The position numbers and the translations under genes are program-made. From contig NC_088782.1 in the NCBI RefSeq assembly GCF_958450345.1, forward strand, positions 110,576,358 through 110,640,357: a stretch of 64,000 bases of DNA. Direction: 5' to 3'. Shown here piece after piece: positions 12,229-23,805 of the stretch. Under the pieces are notes generated by a model that saw nothing but the letters and a program-made list of their open reading frames with translations, searched no databases and was not told the DNA's origin. Source of the stretch: Calliphora vicina (taxonomy: Eukaryota > Arthropoda > Insecta > Diptera > Calliphoridae). Position 1 is the first letter of the stretch, and each line of letters starts with the position of its first letter.

Positions 12229-12476
12229 GAACTGAACTAGAACTGAACTAGAACTGAACTAGAACTGAACTAGAACTGAACTAGAACTGAACTAGAACTG
12301 AACTAGAACTGAACTAGAACTGAACTAGAACTGAACTAGAACTGAACTAGAACTGAACTAGAACTGAACTAGAACTGAACTAGAACTAGAACTGAACTAG
12401 AACTGAACTAGAACTGAACTAGAACTGAACTAGAACTGAACTAGAACTGAACTAGAACTGAACTAGAACTGAACTA
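12229..12476 (+). repeat. 11-bp minisatellite, array 1
   Basis: About 22 nearly perfect tandem copies of AACTGAACTAG. One unit at about 12384 is shortened. The same unit recurs in a second array inside the cyc intron. Confidence 0.97.
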
Positions 12477-12481
12477 TTACA

Positions 12482-13397
12482 ATAACCAACGATTAGTGGC
12501 TTGAAATTTCATTATAAAAGACCCACGCTTAGTGTCTTAAATTTTCTTCATAAAAGTGCCACGAGATTCTTTATAAAAGAGATATGATTGCTGTTACAAT
12601 AAACCACGATTAGTGTCTTCAAAACTGTTTGAATAAACCACGATTAGTGTCTTAAATTTTCTTCATAAAAGTGCCACGATTGCTTTTTAAATAAACCACG
12701 AATAGTGGCTTAAATTTTCTTTATTAGAGAGCCACGATTGCTGTTTAAATAAACCACGAATAGTGGCTTAAATTTTCTTTATTAGAGAGCCACGATTGCT
12801 GTTTAAATAAACCACGATTAGTGTCTTAAATTTTCTCTATAAAAGACCCACGATTGCTGTTTAAATAAACCACGAGCAGTGCATTGAATTTCCTTTATAA
12901 AAGAACCACGATTGCTGTTTAAATAAACCACGATGGGTGTCTTGGATTTTCTTTTTAAAGCAGCCACGATTGCTGTTTAAATAAACCTCGATCAGTGTCT
13001 TGGATTTTCATTATAAAAAAGAAACGATTGCTCCACGATTAGTGACTTAAATTTAATTTATAACAGAGCAACGACTGCTGTTTAAATAAATCACGATCAT
13101 TATTTTAAATTTTCTGTATAAAAGAGAAACGATTGCTGTTAAAATAAACCACGATTAGTCTCATAAATTTTCTTTATAAAAGAGAAATATTTGTTGTTAC
13201 AATACAGCACGATTAGTTGCTTAAGTTTACTTTATAAAAGACCCACGATGACTTTTTAAATAAACCACGATTAGTGTCTTAAATATTCTTTATAAAAGAC
13301 CCACGATGACTGTTTGAATAAACCACGATTAGTGTCTTAAATTTTATTTATAAAAGATCCCCGATTGCTGTTTAAATAAACCACGATTAGTGTCTTT
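12482..13397 (-). repeat. 58-bp satellite (sat1), inverted array
   Basis: About 15 diverged units of the sat1 satellite in reverse orientation, recognisable as AAACCACGATTAGTGTC followed by TTAAATTTTCTTTATAAAAG and CCACGATTGCTGTTTAAAT. They lie head-to-head with the main array across the 1-kb spacer and stop 220 bp from the cyc stop codon. Divergence between units is clearly higher than in the main array. Confidence 0.93.
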
Positions 13398-13616
13398 ACT
13401 CTCACCCTCTCCCTAATTTTACCGAAAAATAATAATTTCGCTAGTTCTATTATCCATACCTCCCTCGCCAAAATAAAAACTCCTCATAATTCTTATAAAG
13501 AAAGTTAATGAATGATATTACAAAAGATAATTATCTTTCACACACACATCAATACGATTTTATTTTGTCCTGGTTAAAAAAAAATATATACTAATTAGTA
13601 GTCGTACTCTAAATGC

Positions 13617-16600
13617 TTATAAAAATACCGAATTCTTAGCCATTATATATTCAATTTCCGTAGTCCAAGGATTTTTAAATGCACGCCATTCACTTTGCAA
13701 TTGAATAAAACTATTATCCTTGCAGCGAAAACGATAAACTTGGGTGGTAACCTTTTCGGCTACCTGCAGAACCAGTTTATGGGATTCAGCCAAAGCGGGT
13801 ATGTCTTCGGGATGGAAGTATTCATAAAAACTGCTGCCAAGGATTTCTTGAGGCAAAAAACCCACTGCCAAGGTGGCTCTAGTAATAAAAAGAAAAAATA
13901 AATTCACATTTAATTACAGTTTTTAGTAATGGAGCAATTGTTACTAACCTTTGATCTATAAACAAAAATTTACCATCCACCGAGTGTCTAGATAGAAAAT
14001 TAACATGCCTCACATTAGGATGATTGTCCAGTGAGGAGGTGCTTTTATCTGCCTTAACATTCGAGGGTATACGACCTATGGCCACTAAGCAGGAGAGATT
14101 TGTTATTTGATCTTCACTGTCAGCATCTTGATTTTCTTCTTTGATAGGTGCCCAAGACTTCAAATAGCCCGTACATTGTATGACCCGATATTTCTCATCC
14201 ATACTTAATTTTGATTTACGTTTGGTGGAGCTGCGTGAACTGGAAGAAGTATCGGATTCCTCCTTGATTTGACTACTACTGGCGGCTTTTAGTTTCATGC
14301 GACAGAAAAAGGATCTTCTAGCACCCGGACATAGGCGGCATAAACTTTGGGGTATGTCTGTTTTTACGGGAAGCATGGCTGTGAATTTAATTTGTATTAA
14401 AAATGGTAGATTATATATTTTATATAACACTTACTTTTGGCATCTATTAATCTTTCCCTGGGACAGGGATCTAACGATGACAACTGTTCCTTTACCTTGG
14501 CCACATCCTTCGGATGCAAAACATCAAACCAACTTTGGCCCAACAAATCTGTTTGTGTATAGTTCAAAACATTTGATACCGATTCCGATACATAAAGTAT
14601 ACGTCCCCGATCACAACCCACTACGAATAAAAATCCTTCGGCTGCCTGCAGTATTAACATTTTCAATTCTTGATCGGATAGAAATGTTGGCTTACAGTCA
14701 CCGCCACTGTAGGCATGCACTGCTCCACGTATACTGCGCAGATGTTGGACTGCCATGCGTAAAACGGTTAATTTATCCAATTTACGATGCATGGCATAGC
14801 ACATGGGTATCATGGAGGATAGCTCATTGATGTAAGTGTTCATTTTATCCCGCCGTCGTTTTTCGATTTCGCTGTGATTTTGTCTGGAATAAATAAGTTT
14901 AAGAGTTAAAGTTATAATTGGATTATTTAAATGAACTGGGATACAGGGTAAAATTGAACTCGAACTGAACTAGAACTGAACTAGAACTGAACTAGAACTG
15001 AACTAGAACTGAACTAGAACTGAACTAGAACTGAACTAGAACTGAACTAGAACTGAACTAGAACTGAACTAGAACTGAACTAGAACTGAACTAGAACTGA
15101 ACTAGAACTGAACTAGAACTGAACTAGAACTGAACTAGAACTGAACTAGAACTGAACTAGAACTGAACTAGAACTGAACTAGAACTGAACTAGAACTGAA
15201 CTAGAACTGAACTAGAACTAAACTAGAACTGAACTAGACCTGAACTAGAACTCTTTGTGTCCAAATCGCACAACTTTTGTATTTATATACTTAGATAGCA
15301 TGAACACCTGAGAAACGAAGATCCAAGTTTTACTTTATAAAAGGCTCAAGATGGATGTTTATATAAACAACGTTCAGTGTCTTCAATGTTCTTTATAAAA
15401 AACTCATGATGGCTGTTTGAATAAACTAAGATTATTGTCATAAATTATATATATTGGTCTCACAAATTTTCTTTATAAGAGACCCACGATCAGTGTCTTG
15501 AATTTTCTTTATAAAAGAGCGACGATTGCTGTTGAATCCAAAATTGGACTATTTAAAGATCTATGATTGAAGCTAAAATTGGACTATTTAAAGAACTACG
15601 ATCGAAGCCAAAATTGGACGTTTTAAAGATCTACGATTGAAGCTAAAATTGGACTATTTAAAGAACTACGATCGAAGCCAAAATTGGACTTTTTAAAGAT
15701 CTACGATTGAAGCTAAAATTGGACTATTTAAAGATCTACAATTGAAGCTAAAATTGGACTATTTAAAGATCTACGATTGAAGCTAAAATTAGACTATTTA
15801 AAGATCTACAATTGAAGCTAAAATTGGACTATTTAAAGATCTACGATTGAAGCTAAAATTGGACTATTTAAAGATCTACAATTGAAGCTAAAATTGGACT
15901 ATTTAAAGATCTACGATTGAAGCTAAAATTGGACTATTTATAGAACTACGATTGCAGTTAAAATTAGATTTTTTAAAGATCTACGATTGAAGCTAAAATT
16001 GGACTATTTAAAGATCTACAATTGAAGCTAAAATTGGACTATTTAAAGATCTACGATTGAAGCTAAAATTGGACTATTTATAGAACTACGATTGCAGTTA
16101 AAATTAGATTTTTTAAAGATCTACGATTGAAGCTAAAATTGGACTTTTTAAAGATCTACAATTGAAGCTAAAATTGGACTATTTAAAGATCTACGATTGA
16201 AGCTAAAATTGGACTATTTATAGAACTACGATTGCAGTTAAAATTAGATTTTTTAAAGATCTACGATTGAAGCTAAAATTGGACTATTTATAGAACTACG
16301 ATTGCAGTTAAAATTAGACTTTTTAAAGATCTACGATTGAAGCTAAAATTGGACTATTTAAAGATCTACGATTGAAGCTAGAACTACGATTGCAGTTAAA
16401 ATTGGACTATTTATAGAACAACGATTTCAGTTAAAATTTGACTCTTTAAAGATCTACGATTGAAGCTAAAATTGGACTATTTAAAGATCTACGATTGAAG
16501 ATAAAATTGGACTATTTATAGAACAATGATTTCAGTTAAAATTTGACTATTTAAAGAACTACGATTGCAGTTAAAATTTGACTATTTAAAGATCTACGAT

Positions 16601-18656
16601 TGAAGCTAAAATTGGACTATTTATAGAACTACGATTGCCGTTAAAATTGGACTATTTAAAGATCTACGATTGAAGCTAAAATTGGACTATTTAAAGATCT
16701 ACGATTGAAGCTAAAATTGGACTATTTATAGAACTACGATTGCAGTTAAAATTAGATTTTTTAAAGATCTACGATTGAAGCTAAAATTGGACTATTTAAA
16801 GATCTACAATTGAAGCTAAAATTGGACTATTTAAAGATCTACGATTGAAGCTAAAATTGGACTATTTAAAGATCTACGATTGAAGCTAAAATTGGACTAT
16901 TTATAGAACCACGATTGCCGTTAAAATTGGACTATTTAAAGATCTACGATTGAAGCTAAAATTGGACTATTTATAGAACTACGATTGCCGTTAAAATTGG
17001 ACTATTTAAAGATCTACGATTGAAGCTAAAATTGGACTATTTATAGAACTACGATTGCCGTTAAAATTGGACTATTTAAAGATCTACAATTGAAGCTAAA
17101 ATTGGACTATTTAAAGATCTACGATTGAAGCTAAAATTGGACTATTTAAAGATCTACAATTGAAGCTAAAATTGGACTATTTAAAGATCTACAATTGAAG
17201 CTAAAATTGGACTATTTAAATATCTACGATTGAAGCTAAAATTGGACTATTTAAAGATCTACAATTGAAGCTAAAATTGGACTATTTAAAGATCTACGAT
17301 TGAAGCTAAAATTGGACTATTTATAGAACTACGATTGCAGTTAAAATTAGATTTTTTAAAGATCTACGATTGAAGCTAAAATTGGACTATTTATAGAACT
17401 ACGATTGCAGTTAAAATTAGACTTTTTAAAGATCTACGATTGAAGCTAAAATTGGACTATTTAAAGATCTACGATTGAAGCTAAAATTGGACTATTTATA
17501 GAACTACGATTGCAGTTAAAATTGGACTATTTATAGAACAACGATTTCAGTTAAAATTTGACTCTTTAACGATCTACGATTGAAGCTAAAATTGGACTAT
17601 TTAAAGATCTACGATTGATAAAATTGGACTATTTATAGAACAACGATTTCAGTTAAATTTTGACTATTTAAAGAACTACGATTGCAGTTAAAATTTGACT
17701 ATTTAGTGAAATACGATTGAAGCTAAAATTGCACTATTTAAAGAACTATGACTGAATATGATATTGGACTATTTTAAGAACTATAATTGAAGCCAAAAAT
17801 GGACTATTTTAAGAACTATGACTGAAGCCAAATGCTAAAATTGGACCATATAATAAAAAACTATGATTTAACATGAATTTGGGAAATATATCAATATCGA
17901 CTGAACCTAAAATTGGATATTATAATAAACTACGGTAAATACAAAATCGTTGTTTATATTTTGATTAAAACTTCATTGTCTGTTAAAGGGTTAATGTTAA
18001 TTTATTTATAATTTTGATTGCATATTGGCCGTGTTTTATACAATTAAACCCAATGTGCATTAAAACAGGCAGACAGACACATAAGGCAGACTGAACATTT
18101 TTTAAGCTTTTTTTAAAATCTATTCTGTAACTCATCTATTAACATATGGCACATTGTTTCGGTAGTTTTCCTTAGGGTATATACAAACAAAAAGCAACAG
18201 ATTTCCATACATCCGGTAAAAGTTTTCTTTACCCACTGCTGTTGCACACAAACTTTTGTTTAACCAGACATTTAACATATTAATTAAATTATGTATTAAT
18301 TTTCTACTTACTTTCGATTTTCATCAGAAGTTCTGGCCATTTTTTCCTCATCGTATGTTTCATCGTCCAATTCTTCCAAAGTCTCACTAGACGAATGGAA
18401 AAGATACATAATGTTTATTTAAATTCGTAAACAAATTAATTAAATTAATCAATCAATCAATTAAAAAATTCCCCAAAAAGAAAAAATCTCGAATTGAAAC
18501 GTCCGTATGTTGCTTAAGTTGTAACACAAATAATTTTTCCAGTGGTTGTTACAAAAGATATCTATTTGCAGCAAATTACCACCACCTTGTTGTATTTATT
18601 ACAGCATCTCTCTGAAATCAATCAAAGATACGAGTGCCAACTTACCTAAATTCCAT
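13617..18656 (-). CDS. cyc: cycle, bHLH-PAS circadian transcription factor (BMAL1 homologue)
   Basis: CYC pairs with CLOCK on E-boxes in the nucleus to drive period and timeless. Exons: complement(join(13617..13878,13949..14378,14435..14883,18312..18386,18646..18656)), 1,227 nt, 408 aa; every junction is GT-AG and in phase. The start is an 11-nt coding exon, ATG GAA TTT AG, joined to TGAGACTTTG; the resulting N-terminus resembles that of Drosophila CYC. An unspliced alternative would start at ATG 18409. The bHLH region is at about residues 30-85, with the E-box-contacting triad H32, E36 and R40 in NHSEIEKRRR. PAS-A follows at about 105-180 and PAS-B at about 290-395. The protein ends AKNSVFL right after PAS-B, like Drosophila CYC (413 aa), with no BMAL-type C-terminal transactivation region. 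Intron 2 (3.4 kb) holds a minisatellite and the 35-bp satellite. Neighbours are the convergent P450 and upstream Fibp. Confidence 0.96.
14955..15251 (+). repeat. 11-bp minisatellite, array 2 (in cyc intron)
   Basis: About 27 copies of AACTGAACTAG, the same unit and strand as the array at 12229-12476. It starts 72 bp beyond the bHLH exon of cyc, within the intron. On the transcribed strand it reads CTAGTTCAGTT. Confidence 0.97.
15320..15534 (-). repeat. decayed sat1 units leading into sat2
   Basis: Three to four degenerate sat1 units in inverted orientation, for example GACCCACGATCAGTGTCTTG followed by AATTTTCTTTATAAAAGAG and CGACGATTGCTGTTGAA. They run directly into the first 35-bp sat2 unit, so the two satellites touch here. 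Confidence 0.75.
15535..17760 (+). repeat. 35-bp satellite (sat2) in cyc intron
   Basis: Roughly 60 units of 35 bp. There are two main types: A, with GATCTACGATTGAAGCTAAA then ATTGGACTATTTAAA, and B, with GAACTACGATTGCAGTTAAA then ATTAGATTTTTTAAA. A-B dimers of 70 bp recur, giving a higher-order arrangement (for example around 15945-16340 and 17320-17430). Units decay towards 17940. The array lies wholly inside cyc intron 2, in sequence that must be transcribed with the gene. The rest of the intron (17941-18311) shows nothing recognisable. Confidence 0.96.
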
Positions 18657-19950
18657 AGATACGCACGAGTATTGATAGTTTAGCTTGCTCTTCGTTAACT
18701 TATTTTATTATTTTTTTTTTTTTTAAGCAAAAGGAAGGGTATTTTGTGGAAAATTTGATTTGTTTTGATTTTATTTTTTGCGTATCGTTCTTATAGATAC
18801 AAGTATTTGTTGTATACCTAGTGTGTTGTTAAAAATATTAAACTTTTTTGACAAGTTGTTGCGCTTTTTTGTTCTTTTCTGCGTTTTCTATGTGCCTTAG
18901 TTTTCGTATTTTGCAATTTGCAAGTTTTTATTTTCATTTCTATTTTAAGTGTTTCGTTGATTTTGTAAAGAAAAGCTTTGAACTTTTTGTTTTTAATTTT
19001 TGTTTATACTGCAAGTGTATGTATGTATGTGTAATTGTATATGTGCATTTAATTGAGTGTACATGTGCGTTTTGTTTACATTGAGAATTAGACTTTTTAA
19101 AGACTTTTTTTAGTAATGTGTTTGTTGTATTGTATCTATGAGATTGCAATTTGTCAGAGATGGCTGTTTTACCACTTATTTGTATGTTTCGAACGAAAAG
19201 TACCATGGAATGGTTAAATAGAATTATAAAAATGGCTATAGAGCCATGGGTAATTTTAAATCGGGATGAGAAAAAACACCTGTTTGGTCAAAGTGTCAAA
19301 TTTGGAATCCCTCTAACTCAGAGAGTTCTTGACCGATCTTGTTGGAAAATTGTGTCTAAAATACTATCCGATAGGACTATCTTAGATCGTACCGATCGAA
19401 GGACATCAGTTTTAACATTTTTTTTAATGGACTTGAAAATTTGTTCTTTTGTGAAATTTTTTTTTATAAAATTTTTTCTATTTTTTTACTTAATAAGGCA
19501 AAATCTTCTAAAAAATATATATAGAAAAAATCTAACATTATTGCCTGAGTTAAGCGTCACTTTGGATGGAAGATTTTATAGTTGCTTCCTTTAACTTTTT
19601 GGACAAGGTGGTCGGTCCACTTACGCCTAAAATCTGACATGTCCTTTTCTGTGTTCTTTAATTCTTTCTTTTACAAGACCTTTCCACAGGCCGAAGTAGT
19701 ACATAATTGCCATTATTTTTTAAATACCAACCAAGGGCCTTTCTTCCATAGTATCATTATGCCAAATCGGGCCAGAAATATGAAGACACTATGTGCTGTA
19801 AAAGGTAAAAACCGTTTTTGTAGACACTCCGTAATATATGGTTACGAAGTTGCATTAACGATTTGAATTTAACGGTTTTAACACTGGTTTCCACATCCAA
19901 CAGCTTTTGTATACATTGTCACAAGTGGATACTTGGCAGCACTGTGCTGC
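18657..19950. other. cyc upstream region, no gene recognised
   Basis: AT-rich flank upstream of the cyc start, expected to hold its 5' UTR and promoter. No E-box cluster, TATA box or transposon ends could be pinned down. Several short open frames have no protein-like content. Confidence 0.4.
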
Positions 19951-20309
19951 CAACATTAACTGTTAAAGCTGCTAACAATAACACTACGTCTGCAACTGGC
20001 ATGAAATGCTTAAGATTAACATGATGTTAGTGTTAACATGTTAGACAAACCATGTTAGCGCTTTTTCAATGTTTTAACACGGTTGTTAAACCATGTGTTT
20101 TAACAACTCTTTATAACATCATGTCATGTAAGGCTGCTGAATGCTCTAGAAGTGGAACATACTAGTTCGTCCGTTAAATAGTTAAATCATGAAACTACTT
20201 GAGGATGGCACTGGATGCAGTAAGTAGTCAGTTTATCATAAGCGCTGTTAAGAGTTATTTAATTTTTTTTTTAAAGGTAGTAAACCACCGATTTTAAAAG
20301 GTAAACAAT

Positions 20310-20760
20310 TGGTGTCAGAAGTGGAATTGCAAAATAATAAGCATGAAGTTTGAAGAGCTTAAAGTGGAACAACTCAAGAGATAATTGTGTAAGATATAGG
20401 CAAAATTGGAAAAGTGGCGGATATATGAATTCAAAAAGCGTGATATTGATATCGGAGCTTTCGAATTTGATTATCAAGAAGAAATGGAATTGTTTCTACC
20501 CGTGCAACAACAAGCAGCATAGATTTTAGATCAATGTTTGCTACTATGATGGAACCATTTAAAGAAGTTAAAGCTGAAGTTCAAGAAAATTCTATAGCCA
20601 ACAATGAGAAACTTCTAGATGAAATCAAAGAAGAATTTCAAGAAACTTCTAGAGCCAACAACGACAATCTGTTTGTTTAAATGGAAGCGAATGGTCATAA
20701 ACAGCTGAGTGGATTCCATTGACAAAAAAGGTGTACGACTTAGAGAGCTGCCTAGAAATA
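20310..20760 (+). mobile_element. decayed LTR-retrotransposon leader and gag start
   Basis: The sequence ATTGGTGTCAGAAGTGG looks like an LTR-retrotransposon primer-binding site. It is followed by ATGAAGTTTGAAGAGCTTAA, which encodes MKFEELKVEQLK, resembling the start of gag in some insect gypsy elements. Downstream, shifting frames encode EPFKEVKAEVQEN and NNEKLLDEIKEEFQETSRAN, coiled-coil-like stretches common in such gags. Stops and frameshifts show it is dead. The LTR that should precede it (perhaps 19960-20310, rich in GTTAAC/GTTAAA words) was not delimited. It could also be a different retroelement family. Confidence 0.5.
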
Positions 20761-21050
20761 CAAGTCGGATTAAATATTTTTTAAATATTTGAAATTCGTT
20801 CATAACTAATTTGCGCTTGAACGCTCAAAAATATGTTAAATAGATGTACTACTGTCGTGATTGCATTCAGAAAAAGTGTTTGTTTCGAATAGAGTATTTT
20901 CAACTTATCTATTGCTACATATAAATCACAATAAAATCTAGTTTTTAAATAATTAGTTTCTTTAATTTATTAAACGAAATGTTTTACACTGAAGTTTTAC
21001 TAATTTATAAAAAAAAAACTTATAATTGGCTTCTTAAAAACTAGTTCTAA

Positions 21051-23805
21051 TTAAATATGATACATTTTATCCAAACATATACTGATAACTTGCATATAAC
21101 GATCCCACAAACAGCGAGTTTCTTGATCTCTGAAAAATATAAAAATCATAATTTATTTAACAAAATTAGAGTATTTTAAAGCTTTACCTAGATATTTCCA
21201 AATCTAACACACTTTGTGTAATGGCAGATAAAAACTTGTTGACATGATCGCGGGCCCACATATTCTGGCGCCATGGTTCTACTAATTTCTCACAAAGATC
21301 CACAAATAAATCACGCAACTCACGGGTGCGATGTAAATTGCAAGCAATACTAATCAAAGAACGCCAATAGGAGCTAAATTTTATAAAATTTAAAATAAAA
21401 AAATAAGAATTTCGAAATATTTTAATGTTTTTTTTTCTAAATTACCGAAAATTTGAGTCCAATTCATGAAATGATCTTTCCAATAATACTGGCTTTAAAC
21501 GTAAACAAACCAAACTGCAAAAAATAATGATTTAAAAACATTTTATAGTCAAATAAGAGTTAACCTACTGTTTAATTTCCTTTTCTTTATCCAATAAACA
21601 TCTCAATTCCCTTAAATCCAATAAAAATTCTTTATCCATTTCGGTATCATAGTATTCTGGTCCCGAATGCTGATACGTATACGTCCAATAAATCATGACC
21701 GCCTGGGAACAGTTAAACAAGTCATTAAAGGTTAAATACTGCAGTTTTTTCTTAGACGTTTCAAAACGTAAACAGGCCAAAAATACTATGGAGGCATATT
21801 TTCTTTACAGGAAAAAAAAAAGACAAAATTATTTAACTTTTATAGACTGGCTTAATATTTTCATATATTTACTTGGCCAATTCGTCTCGTATATTAAATT
21901 GTTGCTTAATATTTTGTGTAATATTGCCGGGCAATTCTTCTACAGCTTTAAAAATGCGTTTGACATTATCAAATTGGCGCCTGTAAGGAAAATAAAAGGA
22001 TTTTTTACATTCTACACAGTGTTTAGTATTAAATTTATAATTAATAAAATGTTTGTTTAATAAAAGTTGGAATTAGCTATAACAAACTCCATAATCTAAT
22101 GATTTTCCTTAACATATTCTTAAATAAAGTGAGAGTATTAGACTTATACCAATATCATTACATGGACTTCTTAGTTTATCAATTAAATTACAAACTGAAT
22201 TCCATTTGTTTGATTGCCATTTAATGTATTTCATCAGCATTTTGAATCTCTTAAGAATTTTTAATCACCAAAATAATGCTTATTCACTTCACCTAAGAGC
22301 GATCTAGTGGCTGTCAATGTGATTAGTCTAGGAATTGTAGTTTAGAGGTCCTTACTCTTTTCGCCTGAAAGTGATTTTGTTGAGAGGAGACAATTTATCC
22401 TTCGAAGAGTTACAGTGCAACTCTCTTTCTGTCGAGTAGCATTAGGATAAGTCCAAGAGTCCTAAAGTCGGACAGGAACTGTTAGCAATTAGTCTAACGT
22501 TTCAGGTTATAAGGCACTACTACCAATTTAAACTATAGTAATTACCCTATCCACTTCATTGGATCTTGGCATGGTCTATTTGAGGTCCTATCCCTTTTCA
22601 GCAATTTTGACTGAAAGTAATTTCGTCAATGCTCTTATCTAAGACGAGAATATTTATCCTACAAAGAGATGCTGATCCATTATAACTGTTTTTTGTTTTT
22701 TTCTGACAAGTATCGTAAGTGCAAACAAAATCGCAACCGGAACAACTTTTAGAGCCGGACGGGAACCGTTAGAGACTAGTCTTCATTAACGACTGATAAA
22801 AGATTAAGGTTATAAGCACTACTACCAACCAATTTAACTATATTTATTCATTCCAAGGACAGGCGGTTTTACACACCGGAATGAACACAATTCACTCGGC
22901 CACGGGTTGTCAACTAAGTAACCACTGCAGCTACAACAACTATAGTTTCGTCACATCTAGGAAAGGCTGATTGAATAACCTTTTTTCATGTAGCAATTTA
23001 GCTTCATTATTGTTTCTTAATTACAAGATAAGGCCCTCCTATTTGCAGATTTTAATTTTTTCTATTGTTTTTGTTCATCAAACTTAAGTTGTTATCATGT
23101 ATACCTTCATCCTTATCATCTGCATTTACTGCAAAATAAATACTTCTATTAATAATATTAAGTTTTTTTTTACAATACCTGCATGATTTTAATTTAACTC
23201 CTGTCTTTTCAGCCACCTCATCCAAATCCTTACGATAACGTGAAGACAACTTTTTGCCTAAAATTTCTCGGGCCACACAATCATCAATGGAGTAGTATCT
23301 TTATAAAGTAATAATAAAATGTATTAAAACTTATAATAATAAATAAAAAAAGTACTTTTAACAAGTCTGTCCAATCACTAAAAACTATTAAAACCAGTTC
23401 TAATACATGCATTTTTTTTAGCTTTTAATTGATTTGTTTTTCTTTTTCTTCATTTAAACCATACTTTTCTATGATGAGATCTCTGGTCTCCGCTTCCAAT
23501 TGGAAACATGATTGTTCCAACAATTTAGTGGGTGCATGCAACAGGCGCTCTATTAAAGAATAAGTGCGATAATGATCTAAAACATCGGAAGTGATCAAGT
23601 CCAAGTGGACACCCATGGAATGGCCAAAGCCTTTTTGTTTTAAATAACAAACAGCTTCAGTGGCTAAAAATTAATATTATTTTTTTACCATATAGCCAGC
23701 AATTTTAAAACACAACTTACATGAAAAGCCCTCTATCCATAGTTGATAGATTTCTGGATCTACTATGGTATAGTTGGTTATAAAAACATCAACATCAGCC
23801 AACAT
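21051..23805 (-). CDS. Fibp: Fibp, acidic FGF intracellular-binding protein homologue
   Basis: The human homologue binds internalised FGF1; the fly role is little defined. Exons: complement(join(21051..21129,21188..21373,21446..21514,21569..21802,21873..21980,23179..23298,23465..23663,23721..23805)), 1,080 nt, 359 aa, all GT-AG and in phase, close to the human length of about 360. Conserved stretches resembling human FIBP include DHYRTYSLIERLLHAPTKLL, REILGKKLS, GVKLKSCRRQFDN, RFETSKKKLQYL, DKEFLLDLREL, RDLFVDLCEKLVEP and the C-terminal LWDRYM. No signal peptide, membrane segment or zinc motif is apparent, which fits a cytosolic or nuclear protein. The start codon is 600 bp from the divergent Deaf1 start, so the two may share promoter DNA. 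The third intron (1.2 kb) carries repeats. The coding sequence has no breaks. Confidence 0.95.
22420..22935. repeat. diverged duplicated repeat in Fibp intron with (CAA)n-type tail
   Basis: Two diverged copies of a block lie in the same orientation: CGGACAGGAACTGTTAG with GGTTATAAGGCACTACTACC near 22470-22520, and CGGACGGGAACCGTTAG with GGTTATAAGCACTACTACC near 22758-22828. The second runs into CACCGGAATGAACACAATTC, CTCGGCC and GCTACAACAAC. A similar ending recurs at 44970-45056. This looks like the 3' end of a retroposon, but the family is unknown. Confidence 0.5.

Noticed and set aside
5110..13397. CRISPR-like reading of the regular 58-bp repeats
   Set aside because: Units are contiguous with no unique spacers and the host is an insect; this is satellite DNA.
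19151..19866. Open frames of 147 and 94 codons upstream of cyc
   Set aside because: No domain, no splice context and low-complexity Phe/Leu/Lys composition; most likely chance frames in AT-rich DNA.
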